In this document: one piece after another, positions 8,571-17,122 of the stretch
Layout of the letters: each line of letters begins with the position of its first letter
How positions within the stretch are numbered: the first letter of the stretch is position 1
Source: Paraburkholderia sp. DHOC27
GTDB taxonomy: Bacteria; Pseudomonadota; Gammaproteobacteria; Burkholderiales; Burkholderiaceae
DNA length: 64,000 bases
Reading direction: 5' to 3'
NCBI RefSeq assembly: GCF_003429005.1
Contig: NZ_QVQV01000006.1
Location: 496,001 to 560,000 of the forward strand
Position numbers and translations under genes: made by a program
Notes under the pieces: model-generated
Seen by the model: only the letters and a program-made list of their open reading frames with translations
The model's database searches: none
What the model was told of the DNA's origin: nothing

Positions 8571-9302
8571 GGCCCTTCCTTGTTTTCTTTTTGGTTTGCT
8601 TGCGTTGCCCCTGTGCGGGGCGGCAGTCACTTTTCTTTGCCGGCCGCAAAGAAAAGTAACCAAAAGAAAGCGGGCTCACACCGCCAGCTCGTAGGTGTCT
8701 CCCTCGCCGCTCTCGCGGTATTGGTCCGAGACGAGACCCGCTCTCGCACCACCCCCGTTAGTGACAAAGCACTCATCCATCCCACTCCGCACTCTGTGCG
8801 TCGCGGTTCGGTTTGCACCGGAAAGCCGGGGCGCGGCGCGCTATTTTCGATGCACCCTATCTTGCGGGATATGCTTAGGATGCCGACTTAATTTACGCGC
8901 CAAAACCACCTACTCGACGAAGGTTCTGGGGTAGAGAGCCCGTCGCGCAAGCGACGAAAGTTACGCCCTTCGGCGGGGCGCGCAGCGCGACGCTGGAGCG
9001 GATGAGTGCTGGGTCACAAACGCGAGTGGTGCGAGAGACGAACTCGTCTCGGACCAATGTCGCGAGAGCGGCGAGGGAGACACCTAAAAGCTGGCGGTGT
9101 GAGCCGCTTTCTTTTGCCTACTTTTCTTTGCGGCAGGCAAAGAAAAGTAGGTGCCGCCCCGCACAGGGGCAACACAAATAGACCAATAAGAAATCAAGGA
9201 AAAGCCAACGCCGAGAGGCGACCGTACGGCAGGCAAAGAAAAGTAGGTGCCGCCCCGCACAGGGGCAACGCAGGCAAACCAAAGAGAAAACAAGGAAAGG
9301 CC
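8571..9302. repeat. Composite inverted-repeat element (two ~208-bp arms plus an extra direct half-copy)
   Basis: The left arm, 8571-8779, is matched in reverse complement by the right arm, 9000-9207, with scattered differences. Shared blocks include gcccctgtgcggggcggca, the aaagaaaagta hairpin, ctcgccgctctcgcg and caaagcactcatcc. A further partial copy at 9226-9302 repeats 9131-9207 in direct orientation. The 220-base centre (8780-8999) is unique and carries a perfect stem with GCAA loop at 8941-8956. The short open frames inside are by-products of the repeat. This type of GC-rich hairpin repeat is, to my knowledge, common between genes in Burkholderia and Paraburkholderia. No transposase is present. 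Confidence 0.85.
9117..9151. repeat. Perfect 15-bp hairpin inside the right repeat arm
   Basis: cctacttttctttgc at 9117-9131 and its exact reverse complement at 9137-9151, separated by ggcag. The left arm has the equivalent imperfect dyad around 8630-8657. The stem could act as a transcription stop or RNA-processing signal between argH and the bestrophin gene. Confidence 0.8.
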
Positions 9303-9335
9303 AAGAAAACAAGCGCCGCAGGCAAAAAAAACCCT

Positions 9336-10742
9336 TTACTTCAACCCTTCCCGCGCAACGCGCACAGCACCAAGGACTTGCTGCGGAGCAGTCCCCCCCG
9401 GATGATTCCGGCTAGCCACCGACCCCTCGAGCGTCAAATACTCAAACACATCTTCGCCGAGCAAATGCGCCACATTCGGCAACTCCGCACGCATTTCCTC
9501 GAGCGATAGATCCGCCAGATCACACTGACGATCCACACAAATCCGCACCGCATGCGCCACCGCCTCATGCGCATCGCGGAACGGCAGACCGCGCTTCACC
9601 AGGTAATCGGCCAGATCCGTTGCCGTCGAAAATCCCTGCAACGCAGCCGCCCGCATCGCCTGCGGCTTGACGGTAATCCCCGCCACCATCTCGGCAAAAA
9701 TCCGCAACGTATCCGCCACCGTATCCACGGTGTCGAACAGCGGTTCCTTGTCTTCCTGATTGTCCTTGTTGTACGCGAGCGGCTGGCCCTTCATCAAGGT
9801 CAGGAGCGCCATCAGATGCCCATTCACGCGCCCCGTCTTGCCGCGCGCCAGTTCCGGCACATCCGGATTCTTCTTCTGCGGCATGATCGACGAGCCCGTG
9901 CAGAAGCGGTCCGCCAGATCGATGAAGCCCACGCGCGGGCTCATCCACAGCACCAGTTCTTCCGAGAAGCGCGACACGTGCGTCATGATGAGCGCGGACG
10001 CTGCGGTGAATTCAATCGCAAAGTCGCGATCGGAAACGGCGTCCAGCGAGTTCGCGCAAATGCCATCGAAGCCGAGCGTCTTCGCCACCGCGTGACGGTC
10101 GATCGGGTAGCTCGTGCCGGCCAGTGCCGCCGCGCCCAGCGGCAGGCGGTTCACGCGCGTGCGGCAATCGCGCATGCGTTCGGCGTCACGCGAAAACATC
10201 TCGACGTAGGCCAGCAGGTGATGCCCGAACGTGACCGGCTGCGCGACCTGCAAATGCGTGAAGCCCGGCATGATGGTGTCGGCGTTCTGCTCGGCGAGGT
10301 CGAGCAGCGCGACGCGCAGGTCGGTCAGCAAGCCGCCAATCCGGTCGATTTCGCCACGCAGCCACAAGCGGATATCCGTTGCGACCTGGTCGTTGCGCGA
10401 ACGCCCGGTATGCAGGCGTTTGCCCGCATCGCCGATCAGCGCGGTCAGACGCGCCTCGATGTTCAAGTGCACGTCTTCCAGATCGAGTTGCCATTCGAAC
10501 TCGCCCCGTTCGATCTCGCCCTTGATCTGCGCCATGCCGCGCTGGATGGCCGCGAGGTCGTCGGCGCCGATGATCTTCTGCGCGGCCAGCATCGTGGCGT
10601 GCGCGAGCGAGCCTTCGATATCGACCAGCGCAAGCCGCTTGTCGAAGAAAACCGACGACGTGTAGCGTTTGACGAGCTCCGACATCGGCTCCGAGAAGCG
10701 AGCCGACCAGGCTTCGCCTTTTTTGTGCAGTTGGGACGTCAT
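9336..10742 (-). CDS. argH: Argininosuccinate lyase
   Basis: Last step of arginine biosynthesis: argininosuccinate to arginine plus fumarate. 468 residues, normal length. The fumarase/aspartase superfamily signature GSSIMPQKKNPD near residue 285 is intact, as are TGRSRNDQVATD in the first third and the TSYPIDR region. It is cytosolic and tetrameric in the family. Single-gene unit on minus, with the inverted-repeat element immediately downstream. Confidence 0.98.
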   Translation of the reverse strand: MTSQLHKKGEAWSARFSEPMSELVKRYTSSVFFDKRLALVDIEGSLAHATMLAAQKIIGADDLAAIQRGMAQIKGEIERGEFEWQLDLEDVHLNIEARLTALIGDAGKRLHTGRSRNDQVATDIRLWLRGEIDRIGGLLTDLRVALLDLAEQNADTIMPGFTHLQVAQPVTFGHHLLAYVEMFSRDAERMRDCRTRVNRLPLGAAALAGTSYPIDRHAVAKTLGFDGICANSLDAVSDRDFAIEFTAASALIMTHVSRFSEELVLWMSPRVGFIDLADRFCTGSSIMPQKKNPDVPELARGKTGRVNGHLMALLTLMKGQPLAYNKDNQEDKEPLFDTVDTVADTLRIFAEMVAGITVKPQAMRAAALQGFSTATDLADYLVKRGLPFRDAHEAVAHAVRICVDRQCDLADLSLEEMRAELPNVAHLLGEDVFEYLTLEGSVASRNHPGGTAPQQVLGAVRVAREGLK

Positions 10743-10897
10743 GGTGTTGGGGCAGTGAAGTCGTGCAGTGGAAAAGCTCTCGGCGTGAGCCGTGCGGCCT
10801 AAGCCGCAGCCAGAGCGAACAAGACGGTGATTTTAACATCCGGGGGCGGCCGGACTCAGGGACGCCGACGCGCACACGCATGCGCCGGCTCTCTCAG

Positions 10898-11713
10898 CTA
10901 TTCCCGCACCAGCACCACCAGCTTCAGGTCTTCCCGATGCGCCGGTTTAAACGTGATCTGGTCGTACACCACGTATCCGTCCCGAGGATGGTTGAACTCA
11001 CGCCGTCCGCCTTCGCGCTCGCCCACGTCCTGCGAGGCCCAGAAGCGTGCAAAAGCGTCGCTCGTGCTGGTGAGCGTGTCGATCAGCCCACGCGTCGGCG
11101 CATCGTTCAGATGGCGGATCGAGTCCGCGCGAAACTCGGCCGCGAGCCGCCGCGCGCGCGTCTCCCAGTCGACGATCAAGGCGCGCGCCGCCGGTTCCGT
11201 GAAGGTGAAGCGCAGCAGGTTGCGGTCGTGTGTGCCGTCGAGCCAGCCGACGAACAAGTCCGCCGCCTGCGCATTCCACGCCAGCGCGTTCCATTGACGG
11301 TCGAGCACGTAGGCCGGCGTGCTGACCAGCTGGACGGTTTCGAGCAGTGTGGCGGGCGCATCGGCGGCGGCCGGGTCGGGTTCCGCCGGGTCGCGCTGCG
11401 CCGCGAGTTCGAACAGATAGGCGCGTTCGGCGCGCGACAGCTGCAAGGCCACGGCGATCCGCGCCAGCGCGTCGGCGGAGGCGGACACCTCGCGACCCTG
11501 CTCGATCCACGTGTACCAGGTGGGACTCACGCCACACAGTTGCGCCACTTCCTCGCGACGCAACCCCGGCGTGCGGCGCCGCGGGCCGGGCGGCAGGCCG
11601 ACCGCCTGCGGCGACAGGCGCTCACGATGGGCACGGATGAAATCGCCCAGCGCGCGGGCGGGCGTCGCATCGAGCGGCGGCGGGGACGGATCGGCGGAGG
11701 GCGGGGTGCTCAT
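10898..11713 (-). CDS. XRE-family regulator with MmyB-like ligand-binding domain
   Basis: 271 residues. An N-terminal Pro-rich leader (about 1-20) is followed by a helix-turn-helix, about 22-95 (TPGLRREEVAQLCGVSPTWYTWIEQGRE). The C-terminal domain, about 110-270, matches the MmyB-like PAS-type ligand-binding fold (PAYVLDRQWNALAWNAQAADLF). The ATG at 11713 is chosen over the TTG at 11716. The gene is divergent from a methyltransferase, with a perfect palindrome between them, so autoregulation and control of that gene are likely. The ligand is unknown. Confidence 0.9.
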   Translation of the reverse strand: MSTPPSADPSPPPLDATPARALGDFIRAHRERLSPQAVGLPPGPRRRTPGLRREEVAQLCGVSPTWYTWIEQGREVSASADALARIAVALQLSRAERAYLFELAAQRDPAEPDPAAADAPATLLETVQLVSTPAYVLDRQWNALAWNAQAADLFVGWLDGTHDRNLLRFTFTEPAARALIVDWETRARRLAAEFRADSIRHLNDAPTRGLIDTLTSTSDAFARFWASQDVGEREGGRREFNHPRDGYVVYDQITFKPAHREDLKLVVLVRE

Positions 11714-11757
11714 CAATTCAGTAAGGGGGTGTCGGTGATACCAGAATAATTGCTTAA

Positions 11758-11773
11758 CTTGTACTGGTACAAG
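11758..11773. promoter_or_regulatory. Perfect palindrome CTTGTAC-TG-GTACAAG, probable operator
   Basis: Seven-base arms with a two-base centre, lying 45 bases before the regulator ATG (11713) and about 120 bases before the methyltransferase ATG (11893). Its symmetry and position fit binding by the dimeric XRE regulator, repressing or activating in both directions. The assignment to this regulator is inference. Confidence 0.7.
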
Positions 11774-11892
11774 GCGGCATCTATTGTAGCGGTCAGGGCG
11801 CTCGCGCTACCAGCGTCAGCAACATCAGCGGCAGGGCAGGCAACCGTACTAGAAGCACCACACCTTCACCCACAAGAGCAAGGGAGCATTCC

Positions 11893-12645
11893 ATGAAGCA
11901 TCACGATCAGGTCGCCGACGCGTTTGGCTCGACCGCCGCGGCTTATTTGACGAGTCATGTTCACGCCACGGGCGCCGATCTGCAAACGCTGGCGGCCGCC
12001 GTCGCGACCACCCCGAACGCGACCGTGCTCGACATGGGATGCGGCGCCGGCCATGCCAGTTTTGCGGTCGCCCCGCATGCGCACAGCGTGGTGGCCTACG
12101 ACATCGCGCCGCAAATGCTGGCTACGGTGGACGCAGCCGCCCGCGAGCGCGGCCTCGCGAACATCCGCACGCAGCAGGGCGCGGCGGAAACGCTGCCGTT
12201 CGACGACGCCTCGTTCGACTGGGTCATCAGCCGGATGAGCGCGCACCACTGGCACGACGTGCCGCAGGCGCTCGCCGAAGTGCGCCGCGTGCTGAAGCCG
12301 GGCGGCCAGGTGTTGTTCGTGGATATCGCCGGCATCGATCATCCGTTGCTCGACACACACATCCAGGCAATCGAAGTGCTGCGCGACGGATCGCACATTC
12401 GCGACTACCGCGCGGACGAGTGGATCGCCTTCTTCGCGGCGGCAGGTCTCACCGCGACGATCCGTGAACGCTGGCGTTTGCCGATCGAGTTCGCCTCGTG
12501 GGTCGCACGCATGCGTACGCCGGAGCCGCGCGTGGTTGCGATCCGTTCGCTGTGGGACGGCGCGCCCGACGAAGTGCGTCAGTACTTCGATGTCCAGCCG
12601 GATCACTCCTTCAAGCTGGATGCGTTCATGATCGAAGCGCGCTAA
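11893..12645 (+). CDS. Class I SAM-dependent methyltransferase
   Basis: 250 residues. The Rossmann SAM-binding motif I is VLDMGCGAGH, residues 45-54, followed by an acidic strand-2 end (VVAYDIAPQML), motif II FDWVISRMSAHHW, and the post-II VRRVLKPGGQVLFVDI typical of the UbiE/Coq5 methyltransferase_11 group. The substrate is not evident; a small molecule is most likely. It is divergent from the XRE/MmyB regulator, which probably controls it. A bidirectional terminator separates it from ppc. Confidence 0.9.
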   Translation: MKHHDQVADAFGSTAAAYLTSHVHATGADLQTLAAAVATTPNATVLDMGCGAGHASFAVAPHAHSVVAYDIAPQMLATVDAAARERGLANIRTQQGAAETLPFDDASFDWVISRMSAHHWHDVPQALAEVRRVLKPGGQVLFVDIAGIDHPLLDTHIQAIEVLRDGSHIRDYRADEWIAFFAAAGLTATIRERWRLPIEFASWVARMRTPEPRVVAIRSLWDGAPDEVRQYFDVQPDHSFKLDAFMIEAR

Positions 12646-12660
12646 AGCCCCGCGCCATTA

Positions 12661-12704
12661 AAAAGCGCGCCGCATTGACGTGCAATGCGGCGCGTTTCTT
12701 TTTA
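12661..12704. terminator. Bidirectional terminator between the methyltransferase and ppc
   Basis: An 11-bp perfect stem, cgcgccgcatt at 12666-12676 and aatgcggcgcg at 12684-12694. It is preceded by an A run and followed by tttctttttat, so it can stop both convergent transcripts. Confidence 0.9.
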
Positions 12705-12738
12705 TTTGGGCCACCGGACCCGGTGGCCACTTACACGC

Positions 12739-15700
12739 TCAACCCGTATTGCGCAGCCCCGCCGCAATGCCGTTGATGGTCAGGTGAATGCCGCGGTTCA
12801 GGCGCACGTTGGTATCGCCGGCGCGGTGGCGCTTGAGCAATTCCACCTGCAGATGGTTCAGCGGGTCGAGATACGGGAAGCGGTTCTTGATCGAACGGGC
12901 CAGCAGCGGGTTATCCGCGAGACGTTCGCTCTTGCCGGTGATCTCCGAAAGCACCTTCGAAGTGCGCTCCCATTCCGCGACGATGCGCTCGAACACGTGC
13001 TTGCGCAGCTTCTTGTCGGTCACGAGCGCGGCGTAGCGCGAGGCCACCGCGAGGTCGGTCTTGGCCAGCACCATGTCCATGTTCGACAGCAGGTTGGCGA
13101 AGAACGGCCAGCTCTTGTGCATCTTCTTCAGGAGCGCGAGACGGCGGGTGCGCTCGGCGTCGGACGGCGCGCCGTCCAGATGCGCCGCAACCGCGCTGCC
13201 GAAGCCGTACCAGCCGGTCAGCAGCAGGCGGCATTGGCCCCACGAGAAGCCCCACGGAATGGCCCGCAGATCTTCGATCTTGCGCTGCTTCGGATCCTGC
13301 AACTTGCGCGAAGCCGGACGACTGCCAATGTTGAGTTCAGCAATCTCCGCGATTGGAGTCGACTCGAAGAAATACTCCTTGAAGCCGGGTGTTTCGTAGA
13401 CCAGCGCGCGGTACGACGCCATCGCCGCGTCGGACAACTGCTGCATGGTTTCCTCGAACACCGGCAATTGCGCAGGCGTATTGCCATGCGGCAGCAGGGA
13501 CGCTTCGAGCGTCGCAGCCACCACGGTCTCCAGATTGCGACGGCCGATCTCCGGATTGCCGAACTTGCTGGCAATCACTTCGCCCTGTTCGGTCAAACGG
13601 ATCTGACCGTCGACGGTGCCCGGCGGCTGCGACAGGATGGCCTGATAGGTCGGGCCGCCGCCGCGTCCCACTGTGCCTCCGCGGCCGTGGAAGAGGCGCA
13701 GCGTCACGCCGCGTTCGTTGAAGAGCGACACCAGCGCGAGTTCGGCGCGATACAGTTCCCAGTTCGACGTGAGGAAGCCGCCGTCCTTGTTGCTGTCCGA
13801 ATAGCCGAGCATCACTTCCTGCTCGCCGCCTTGATGTTCGATCAACGAATCGACGCCCGGCAGCGAAATCAGATCGCGCATGATGTGCGGCGCGTTTTGC
13901 AGGTCGGGAATGGTCTCGAAGAGCGGGATCACCATCAGCGCGGCCTTGGCCGGGTTATTGGTGTCGCCGAGCAGACCGTGCAGCAGACCGGTTTCCTTTT
14001 GCAGCAGCATCACTTCAACCAGATCGCTGACGGTTTCGGTGTGCGAGATGATGTAGTTGCGCACGGCGCGCGGGCCGAATTTCTCGCGCGTTACGCGCGC
14101 GGTTTCGAGCACGCCCAGTTCGCTCTTCACCAGCTCCGAGTACTCCAGATACGGCGAGCGCAACAGACGCGGCTGCGCGAGTTCGTTGAGCAGCACCTTC
14201 AGCTTGTCGGCTTCGGAGAGCGCGGCGTAATCCTCTTCGACGCCCGCGCACTTGAGCAACTCGGCGATCACTGCTTCGTGGATGTCCGAGCTTTGGCGCA
14301 GATCGATGCTGGCCAGATGGAAGCCGAACACTTCGGCGGCGCGTGCGAGCGGCGACAGACGCGGGCTGGCGAGCGACGCGCCGTGATGCTCGGCGAGCGA
14401 ATCCACCAGTACGTGCAGGTCTTTGGCGAAAGCGTCCGCGTCGTCGTAGGGCTGCGCGCGCACGGGCGCGGCGCCACGACCGGCGCTGCGCAGCGGCACG
14501 GCGCCTTCGCCCAGGCGCACCCGGGCGCTGGCCGCGAGACGCGTGTAGATGCCGATCAACGCGCGCCGATACGGCTCGTCCACGCGATGCGGCGACTGGT
14601 CCGGCGACGCCTCGGCGAGTGCCTTGACGCCGTCACTGGCGCCGGTCAGCAGGTTCGATACCGACAACTCGGCGCCGAGCTTGTGCACCTGTTCCAGGTA
14701 GTGCTCGAAGATCACCGCCGCCTGGCGGGTGATCGCTTCTTCGAGCGTGGTAGCGGTGACGTTCGGATTGCCGTCGCGGTCGCCGCCAATCCAGCTACCC
14801 ATCTGGAAGAACGCGGGCAGGCGGGCGTCGACCCCGTGCTCGGCGAGGGCGGTTTCGATGTCGGCATACAGCGCCGGGATTTCTTCGAGGAACGTTGCGC
14901 GGTAGTACGACAGCGCGTTTTCGATTTCATCCGCGACGGTCAGGCGCGCGTCGCGCAACATGCGCGTTTGCCACAGCGACGTGACGCGGGCGCGCAGCAT
15001 GGCTTCGTTGTGCGCGCGTTCGCGTTCCGTGAGCTGCTGGTCGCGTTCCGCGAGCAGGCGCGCGATGTCGTGCTGCGCGTCGAGAATGCTCTTGCGCTGC
15101 ACCTCGGTGGGGTGCGCGGTCAGCACGGGCACGATCAGCGCTTCGTTGAAAAACTGCTGCAGGACCGGCGTGGCGGCCGCGTTGGCTTCCATCAGGCGTT
15201 CGAGCGCGTTGGCCATCGTGCCGGGCTGCGAGGCCGAACCGGCCAGCGCGTGAATGCGGTGACGGCGGTTACGGTGACGGTCTTCGGCGATATTCGCCAG
15301 ATGCGAGAAATAGCTGAACGCGCGCACCACGCTCACGGTCTGCGCGGGGCTCAGCGCGCGCAGTTTCTTGTCGAGCGCCTGCGCGGCCGTGCTGTCGTCC
15401 TCGCGACGAAAGCGCACCGCGTTCTGACGGATCGTCTCGACCACCTCGAAGACCGCGTCGCCTTCCTGCTCACGCACCACATCGCCGAGCAGACGTCCCA
15501 GATAGCGGATGTCTTCGAAGAGCGGCTGGTCTTTGTCCTCACGGGTACGGCTGGTCGCGCGCGCTGCAGGCGACGCTGAGGAGGCCGATGAAGCAGCGGC
15601 TTTCGACTCGCCGCGCACGGGCGCTGCAATCTTGCTGTTGCCGGTGGCTTCGACGACGATCTCTTTGGCCTTCGCAGGCTTGCTGGCTTTGCTGGTCTTG

Positions 15701-15903
15701 TCCGACTTCGCAGCGTGCGTTGTCTTAGCTGCCTGAGCGGCTTTGGTGACTTTAGTGACTTTAGTGACCGCGGCGGCCTTGGCCGGTTTGGCCGGCGTGC
15801 TGGACGCAGCCGTGGTGGCAGGGGCAAGTACGGGCGTGCCCGCAGAACCGTTGAGCGATGCAGTGTTGCGGCGGCCAGGGCGCGCCGATCCGGAAGACGT
15901 CAC
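12739..15903 (-). CDS. ppc: Phosphoenolpyruvate carboxylase with long Ala/Lys-rich N-terminal extension
   Basis: Anaplerotic enzyme: PEP plus bicarbonate to oxaloacetate. The PEPC core starts near residue 123 (KDQPLFEDIRYLG) and shows the catalytic motifs VLTAHPTEVQRKS, GGDRDGNPNV, GYSDSNKDGG and FHGRGGTVGRGGGP, plus the conserved C-terminal RNTG. The first ~120 residues are a low-complexity Ala/Lys/Thr/Ser stretch with VTK repeats, resembling histone-H1-like tails and absent from E. coli Ppc. The start is GTG 15903, preceded by GAGG at suitable spacing. Upstream in-frame ATG codons reach 16041 but lack a site. 1054 residues with this start. Confidence 0.93.
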   Translation of the reverse strand: MTSSGSARPGRRNTASLNGSAGTPVLAPATTAASSTPAKPAKAAAVTKVTKVTKAAQAAKTTHAAKSDKTSKASKPAKAKEIVVEATGNSKIAAPVRGESKAAASSASSASPAARATSRTREDKDQPLFEDIRYLGRLLGDVVREQEGDAVFEVVETIRQNAVRFRREDDSTAAQALDKKLRALSPAQTVSVVRAFSYFSHLANIAEDRHRNRRHRIHALAGSASQPGTMANALERLMEANAAATPVLQQFFNEALIVPVLTAHPTEVQRKSILDAQHDIARLLAERDQQLTERERAHNEAMLRARVTSLWQTRMLRDARLTVADEIENALSYYRATFLEEIPALYADIETALAEHGVDARLPAFFQMGSWIGGDRDGNPNVTATTLEEAITRQAAVIFEHYLEQVHKLGAELSVSNLLTGASDGVKALAEASPDQSPHRVDEPYRRALIGIYTRLAASARVRLGEGAVPLRSAGRGAAPVRAQPYDDADAFAKDLHVLVDSLAEHHGASLASPRLSPLARAAEVFGFHLASIDLRQSSDIHEAVIAELLKCAGVEEDYAALSEADKLKVLLNELAQPRLLRSPYLEYSELVKSELGVLETARVTREKFGPRAVRNYIISHTETVSDLVEVMLLQKETGLLHGLLGDTNNPAKAALMVIPLFETIPDLQNAPHIMRDLISLPGVDSLIEHQGGEQEVMLGYSDSNKDGGFLTSNWELYRAELALVSLFNERGVTLRLFHGRGGTVGRGGGPTYQAILSQPPGTVDGQIRLTEQGEVIASKFGNPEIGRRNLETVVAATLEASLLPHGNTPAQLPVFEETMQQLSDAAMASYRALVYETPGFKEYFFESTPIAEIAELNIGSRPASRKLQDPKQRKIEDLRAIPWGFSWGQCRLLLTGWYGFGSAVAAHLDGAPSDAERTRRLALLKKMHKSWPFFANLLSNMDMVLAKTDLAVASRYAALVTDKKLRKHVFERIVAEWERTSKVLSEITGKSERLADNPLLARSIKNRFPYLDPLNHLQVELLKRHRAGDTNVRLNRGIHLTINGIAAGLRNTG

Positions 15904-16138
15904 GATGGGTTTCCTCAGGGAAGCCAGGGTCGAATGAGAGACGGACTGCTGACACAGCAACAGCGTTTTCACAGCGCGCGAATTGCGATGAAGCTCGATG
16001 CGCGAGGTTTGCACTGCCGGACGCGAGCCTGTCTCCTCCAATGGTGGCGCGCCAGTGCGGCCTCAAAGCCGATCAAGAGACGCTGGAGCGCGTGCTAACA
16101 TTGTTTGTTATTACCTCCCGTCATCCAGTGACCAAGCA

Positions 16139-17122
16139 ATGAATTCCGAGAAGCTGTCAGCGCCACCGCCCTCCACCCTTGTCATCGCGTCGCGGGAAAG
16201 CCGTCTTGCGATGTGGCAAGCGGAGCACGTGCAGTGTGCGCTGCACAAATTATATCCATCTTGTGACGTAAAAATCCTCGGAATGACGACACGTGGCGAT
16301 CAGATTCTCGATCGCACGCTTTCGAAGGTGGGCGGCAAGGGTCTTTTCGTCAAGGAACTGGAGAACGCACTCGCTGATGGACGCGCCGATCTGGCCGTGC
16401 ATTCGCTCAAGGACGTGCCGATGGAATTGCCCGCTGGCTTCGAACTGTCCTGCGTGATGGAGCGCGAAGATCCGCGCGACGCGTTTGTTTCGAACCACTA
16501 CGATTCGCTCGCGGCGTTGCCGCCGGGCAGTGTGGTCGGCACCTCGAGCCTGCGGCGCGAAGCGATGCTGCGCATGCGCTACCCGCAACTGGTGGTGCAG
16601 CCGTTGCGCGGCAATCTGGATACGCGGCTCGCCAAGCTCGATCGTGGCGACTATGCGGCGATCATTCTGGCTGCGGCGGGTCTCAAGCGCCTTGGCCTCG
16701 GCGAGCGCATTCGCGCGTTGCTCGATCCCGAGGACAGTCTGCCTGCTGCCGGGCAGGGCGCGCTGGGCATCGAGATTCGCGCGGGCCGTCCTGAGCTGGC
16801 CGCATGGCTCGCGCCGCTGCATCACGAGCATACGGCGGCCGCAGTGGAAGCCGAACGCATGGTCTCGCGGGCGCTGGGCGGCAGTTGTGAAGTGCCGCTC
16901 GCGGCCTACGCCACATGGCACGACGGCGCGCTGCATCTGCGCGGCTGCGTGGCCACACCCGATGGCCAGCGCGTGCTGAATGCACACGCCTCGGCCCCGG
17001 CGCCGACGCTCGCACACGCGCTGCAACTGGGCCGCGAAGTGGCCGGCGCGCTCGAAAGCCAGGGCGCGCTCGATATCGTCCGGTCGCTCAGCACGGCGAG
17101 CGGTCCGGCGACCGCTGAGTGA
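16139..17122 (+). CDS. hemC: Porphobilinogen deaminase (hydroxymethylbilane synthase)
   Basis: Condenses four porphobilinogens into hydroxymethylbilane in heme synthesis. 327 residues. LVIASRESRLAMWQAEHV at the N-terminus, then VHSLKDVP with the catalytic Asp, RREAMLRMRYP, and the cofactor-attachment Cys250 in GGSCEVPLAAYA. No strong Shine-Dalgarno precedes ATG 16139, but the MNSEKLS start before the conserved core fits. Divergent from ppc. Its TGA overlaps the next ATG by one base (TGATG), indicating translational coupling to hemDX. Confidence 0.97.
   Translation: MNSEKLSAPPPSTLVIASRESRLAMWQAEHVQCALHKLYPSCDVKILGMTTRGDQILDRTLSKVGGKGLFVKELENALADGRADLAVHSLKDVPMELPAGFELSCVMEREDPRDAFVSNHYDSLAALPPGSVVGTSSLRREAMLRMRYPQLVVQPLRGNLDTRLAKLDRGDYAAIILAAAGLKRLGLGERIRALLDPEDSLPAAGQGALGIEIRAGRPELAAWLAPLHHEHTAAAVEAERMVSRALGGSCEVPLAAYATWHDGALHLRGCVATPDGQRVLNAHASAPAPTLAHALQLGREVAGALESQGALDIVRSLSTASGPATAE

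Noticed and set aside
8352..9293. Several 64-180-codon frames inside the inverted-repeat element
   Set aside because: They are produced by the repeat sequence itself; the same peptide pieces recur in each copy and no ribosome sites are present.
12685..15579. 964-codon open frame on + opposite ppc
   Set aside because: Antisense shadow of ppc. No ribosome site, Arg/His-rich, no domains.
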